From the NCBI GenBank assembly GCA_028871345.1, contig JAGWNK010000006.1, positions 49,890 through 113,889 of the forward strand: a stretch of DNA of 64,000 nt. Direction: 5' to 3'. Origin of the DNA: Alphaproteobacteria bacterium (GTDB lineage Bacteria; Pseudomonadota; Alphaproteobacteria; Micropepsales; Micropepsaceae). The notes beneath the pieces were generated by a model. The model was not told where the DNA came from, did not search any database, and was given only the letters and a program-made list of their open reading frames with translations. Positions 62,489-64,000 of the stretch are shown in pieces. How positions within the stretch are numbered: the first letter of the stretch is position 1; each line of letters begins with the position of its first letter. Made by a program: the position numbers and the translations under genes.

Positions 62489-63406
62489 TCAACGGGTGCC
62501 CAGGACCTTGCGCATGAGGTCGGCGGTATTTTTCGCTCCGGCCTTCTGCATCATGTTGGCGCGATGGAAATCCACCGTGCGCGGACTGATGCCGAGCACG
62601 CGCGCCGCTTCCTTGCTGGAGGCGCCTTTGGCGATCTGCGCCAGCACCAGGCGTTCGCGTTCGGTGAAGATTCCGCCGGCTGCGATATCGGGCGGCAGAA
62701 CCCCGCGGTCGCCGTTCAGGAGCTCGATTTCCCGCTTCGCCTCGAGGTTGCCGGGCGCTTCCAGGAACTGCCATTCGCCGTCGCGCCTGGCGATGACGCA
62801 TTGATGGGCGCGCGCCACGTCGAGCACGTCCTCGGGCGAGCATTCCTTCGTCGAATACATGCACAGCAGGACGATCGGATGGCCCGCCATCGAAGCTTCC
62901 AACCTGCGCTCGTATTCCGCGATCTCGCGCCAGCCCTGCATCTGCCGCAGCAGCGGCTTGCCGCACGCCCTCACGCCGTCGAATCCTTTCGCCAGGGCTC
63001 GGTCGATGCAGCGATAGCAGTTGTCGAGAGATTTGTGCCAATCGAAGCAACCGTTCTCGAGGTACCAGTCCTTCGCCGCCACGATTTCGAGCCCCTTGGG
63101 CTGGCGGCTTGCGAAATCGGGAAGCCAACGGCGCGCGGCGTCTTCCGCGTGCTTCGTGCCGAGTGAATCCGGCACGACCCAGATGCAGTACTCGTTGGCT
63201 TGCGCCGCAGGCGTCATGTAGGAGACGACCGCGTCGATCGCATCCTGTCTGGTCTCATAGAACATGCAGAGGTGCGTGCCCCACGGGATTCGGCCTACCA
63301 CGCTGATCCCCGTGTCTCTCAGCGAACGCTCGGGGCCGTCCCAATCAAGGGCGATCGATCGCTGCTGCGCGCGGCGCTTGCCGTTGTTTGTTGCCATGCC
63401 GGTCAT
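62489..63406 (-). CDS. MEDS-domain LuxR-type transcriptional regulator
   Basis: The 305-residue regulator has an N-terminal MEDS sensory domain, known from DcmR-type proteins. THLCMFYETRQDAIDAVVSY begins the domain (about 39-58), and RACGKPLLRQMQGW lies near its middle. A C-terminal LuxR helix-turn-helix follows, with TERERLVLAQIAKGASSKEA and LGISPRTVDFHRANMMQKAG. It probably controls genes in response to a small-molecule or redox signal. ATG 63406 is preferred. ATG 63397 is also possible, and an upstream extension in frame is not protein-like. Confidence 0.82.
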   Translation of the reverse strand: MTGMATNNGKRRAQQRSIALDWDGPERSLRDTGISVVGRIPWGTHLCMFYETRQDAIDAVVSYMTPAAQANEYCIWVVPDSLGTKHAEDAARRWLPDFASRQPKGLEIVAAKDWYLENGCFDWHKSLDNCYRCIDRALAKGFDGVRACGKPLLRQMQGWREIAEYERRLEASMAGHPIVLLCMYSTKECSPEDVLDVARAHQCVIARRDGEWQFLEAPGNLEAKREIELLNGDRGVLPPDIAAGGIFTERERLVLAQIAKGASSKEAARVLGISPRTVDFHRANMMQKAGAKNTADLMRKVLGTR

Positions 63407-63945
63407 GGAGTACCCAATGCAGTTTTCTCCCCGCAAGGGAATGCCCCACCGCCATGCTATACAATATCGATCGTTTTGGCGACTGTCGTTCACATTGAAG
63501 CTACGTCCCTGTTCTCGCGCGCTCGCGCGGAATCGAAAGAGCGTCGATAACGCTATCGTCTCTTGCACAATTGTTAGAGGCGCGTACGTCGGGGAAATTT
63601 CAAAAATGAAATTGCCGCTCGCCGGCGCATCACAGGTTATCCCGTGAAGGCGCCGGCAACTTGCTGCTCGCTGCATCGACGGGAACTCGGGCGCATCACC
63701 CTGGAGAATCCCGAGGCGGCGGTCTCTCGGATACTCCCGATGGCGTTCATCGGCTTTGCAGCGCTGCCGATCGTCCTTGCACGGACGATGACTCTGCCGG
63801 TTGACCCGATGCCTTGGCCTGCCGTGACCTGACGCTTTTGTCCGACACGGTCGCGACGCGCCGCCGGCTTTCGCCCATGAACCTGCCCCGCACTCGCGCG
63901 AATTAATTCGTGGCGCCCCTTGAAACCAGAGACGATAGTCCTATT
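63407..63945. other. 539-base gap without a supported gene
   Basis: I find no convincing coding region here; a 62-codon ORF at 63644-63832 has no ribosome binding site or recognisable motif. The gap is AT-richer than average. It contains TATACAATAT (63458-63467), which could serve as a -10-like region for the LuxR-type gene, and a palindrome at 63596-63613. Confidence 0.5.
63596..63613. repeat. 18-bp palindrome in the regulator upstream region
   Basis: AATTTCA (63596-63602) and TGAAATT (63607-63613) form perfect 7-bp arms around AAAA. It could be a regulator-binding site, but distance to the nearest start (190 bases) makes this uncertain. Confidence 0.35.
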
Positions 63946-64000
63946 TCAGGCGGGTCGGTCCGGGTGCGCGGCAGAGCCCGGTTCCGGCAGCGTCAGGGAT
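63946..64000 (-). CDS. C-terminal end of a possible sensor histidine kinase (cut by window edge)
   Basis: Seventeen residues are visible on the minus strand before TGA at 63946: SLTLPEPGSAAHPDRPA. The sequence S-L-T-L-P at this distance from a stop is typical of the last strand of a HATPase domain, where histidine kinases often end. The call rests on this short match only. The rest lies beyond the window. Confidence 0.3.
   Translation of the reverse strand, partial: SLTLPEPGSAAHPDRPA

Noticed and set aside
63644..63832. 62-codon plus-strand ORF near the right end
   Set aside because: No ribosome binding site, no recognisable motif and no supporting context.

Overview
The window is a GC-rich chromosomal segment of a flagellated alphaproteobacterium. 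It carries the CtrA partner SciP, a sigma-54-type flagellar promoter, a perfect CtrA box, an unlinked motA, the petABC genes for the bc1 complex and the rplY-pth-ychF run. A Caulobacterales- or Micropepsales-like organism would fit, but genus cannot be fixed from sequence alone. Genes are tightly packed, with many ATGA/GTGA-type overlaps. I see no insertion sequence, prophage or CRISPR array.

Region by region. 1-8533 is a flagellar locus: fliF (partial), sciP, flgE, flgD and fliK on the minus strand, then flgK and flgL on the plus strand behind a near-consensus sigma-54 promoter. 8574-9843 holds mnmA and an elongator tRNA-Met with its promoter. 9822-13166 is a four-gene minus-strand cluster: a radical SAM protein resembling the tetraether-lipid-synthase (Tes/MJ0619) family, a small membrane protein, a short Lgt-like protein and a membrane ICMT/PEMT-like methyltransferase. 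It looks like a membrane-lipid modification pathway and is the best candidate here for an undescribed system. 13371-17293 holds an esterase, an ACT-containing threonine dehydratase, a 49-codon membrane protein with a structured upstream region, a stand-alone CZB protein and an HExxH protein. 17328-20665 is a lysine-degradation unit (Lrp regulator, lysine dehydrogenase-like, ALDH7). 20694-23230 carries two tandem small paralogues and a ferritin-like/ferredoxin-like/double-CDGSH fusion. 23382-25525 has a small ORF with a CtrA box, motA, an HPt-like protein and a receiver.

25667-38176 contains a NUDIX hydrolase, a GNAT acetyltransferase, a MoxR/DUF58/BatA-DUF4159/VWA-like operon, a plus-strand run of DUF1285, CoA-type NUDIX, CCA-adding-type enzyme and PP2C-like protein, and lactate dehydrogenase. 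38251-41139 has a TerC-family protein, hemF, trmL and a toxin-antitoxin pair whose antitoxin seems to join a DUF7662-like domain to a PIN-toxin-binding tail. 41348-50614 carries petABC, a GH27 alpha-galactosidase, methionine salvage and purine genes (mtnP, apt, mtnA), a GST, a SecD-head-like periplasmic protein and a D,D-carboxypeptidase. 50656-55021 holds a small secreted protein bracketed by NPQPxPPG motifs, two PAS-like paralogues flanking a Zn-protease-like protein, a dienelactone hydrolase and two MaoC-like hydratases. 55075-57797 is ychF, pth, rplY. The end carries an unknown secreted protein, AI-2E-type and MarC-type membrane proteins, a lipoprotein, a receiver with Asp to Glu at the phosphorylation site, a MEDS-LuxR regulator and the probable tail of a histidine kinase.

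Family names come from recognised motifs in the translations. No database search was run.
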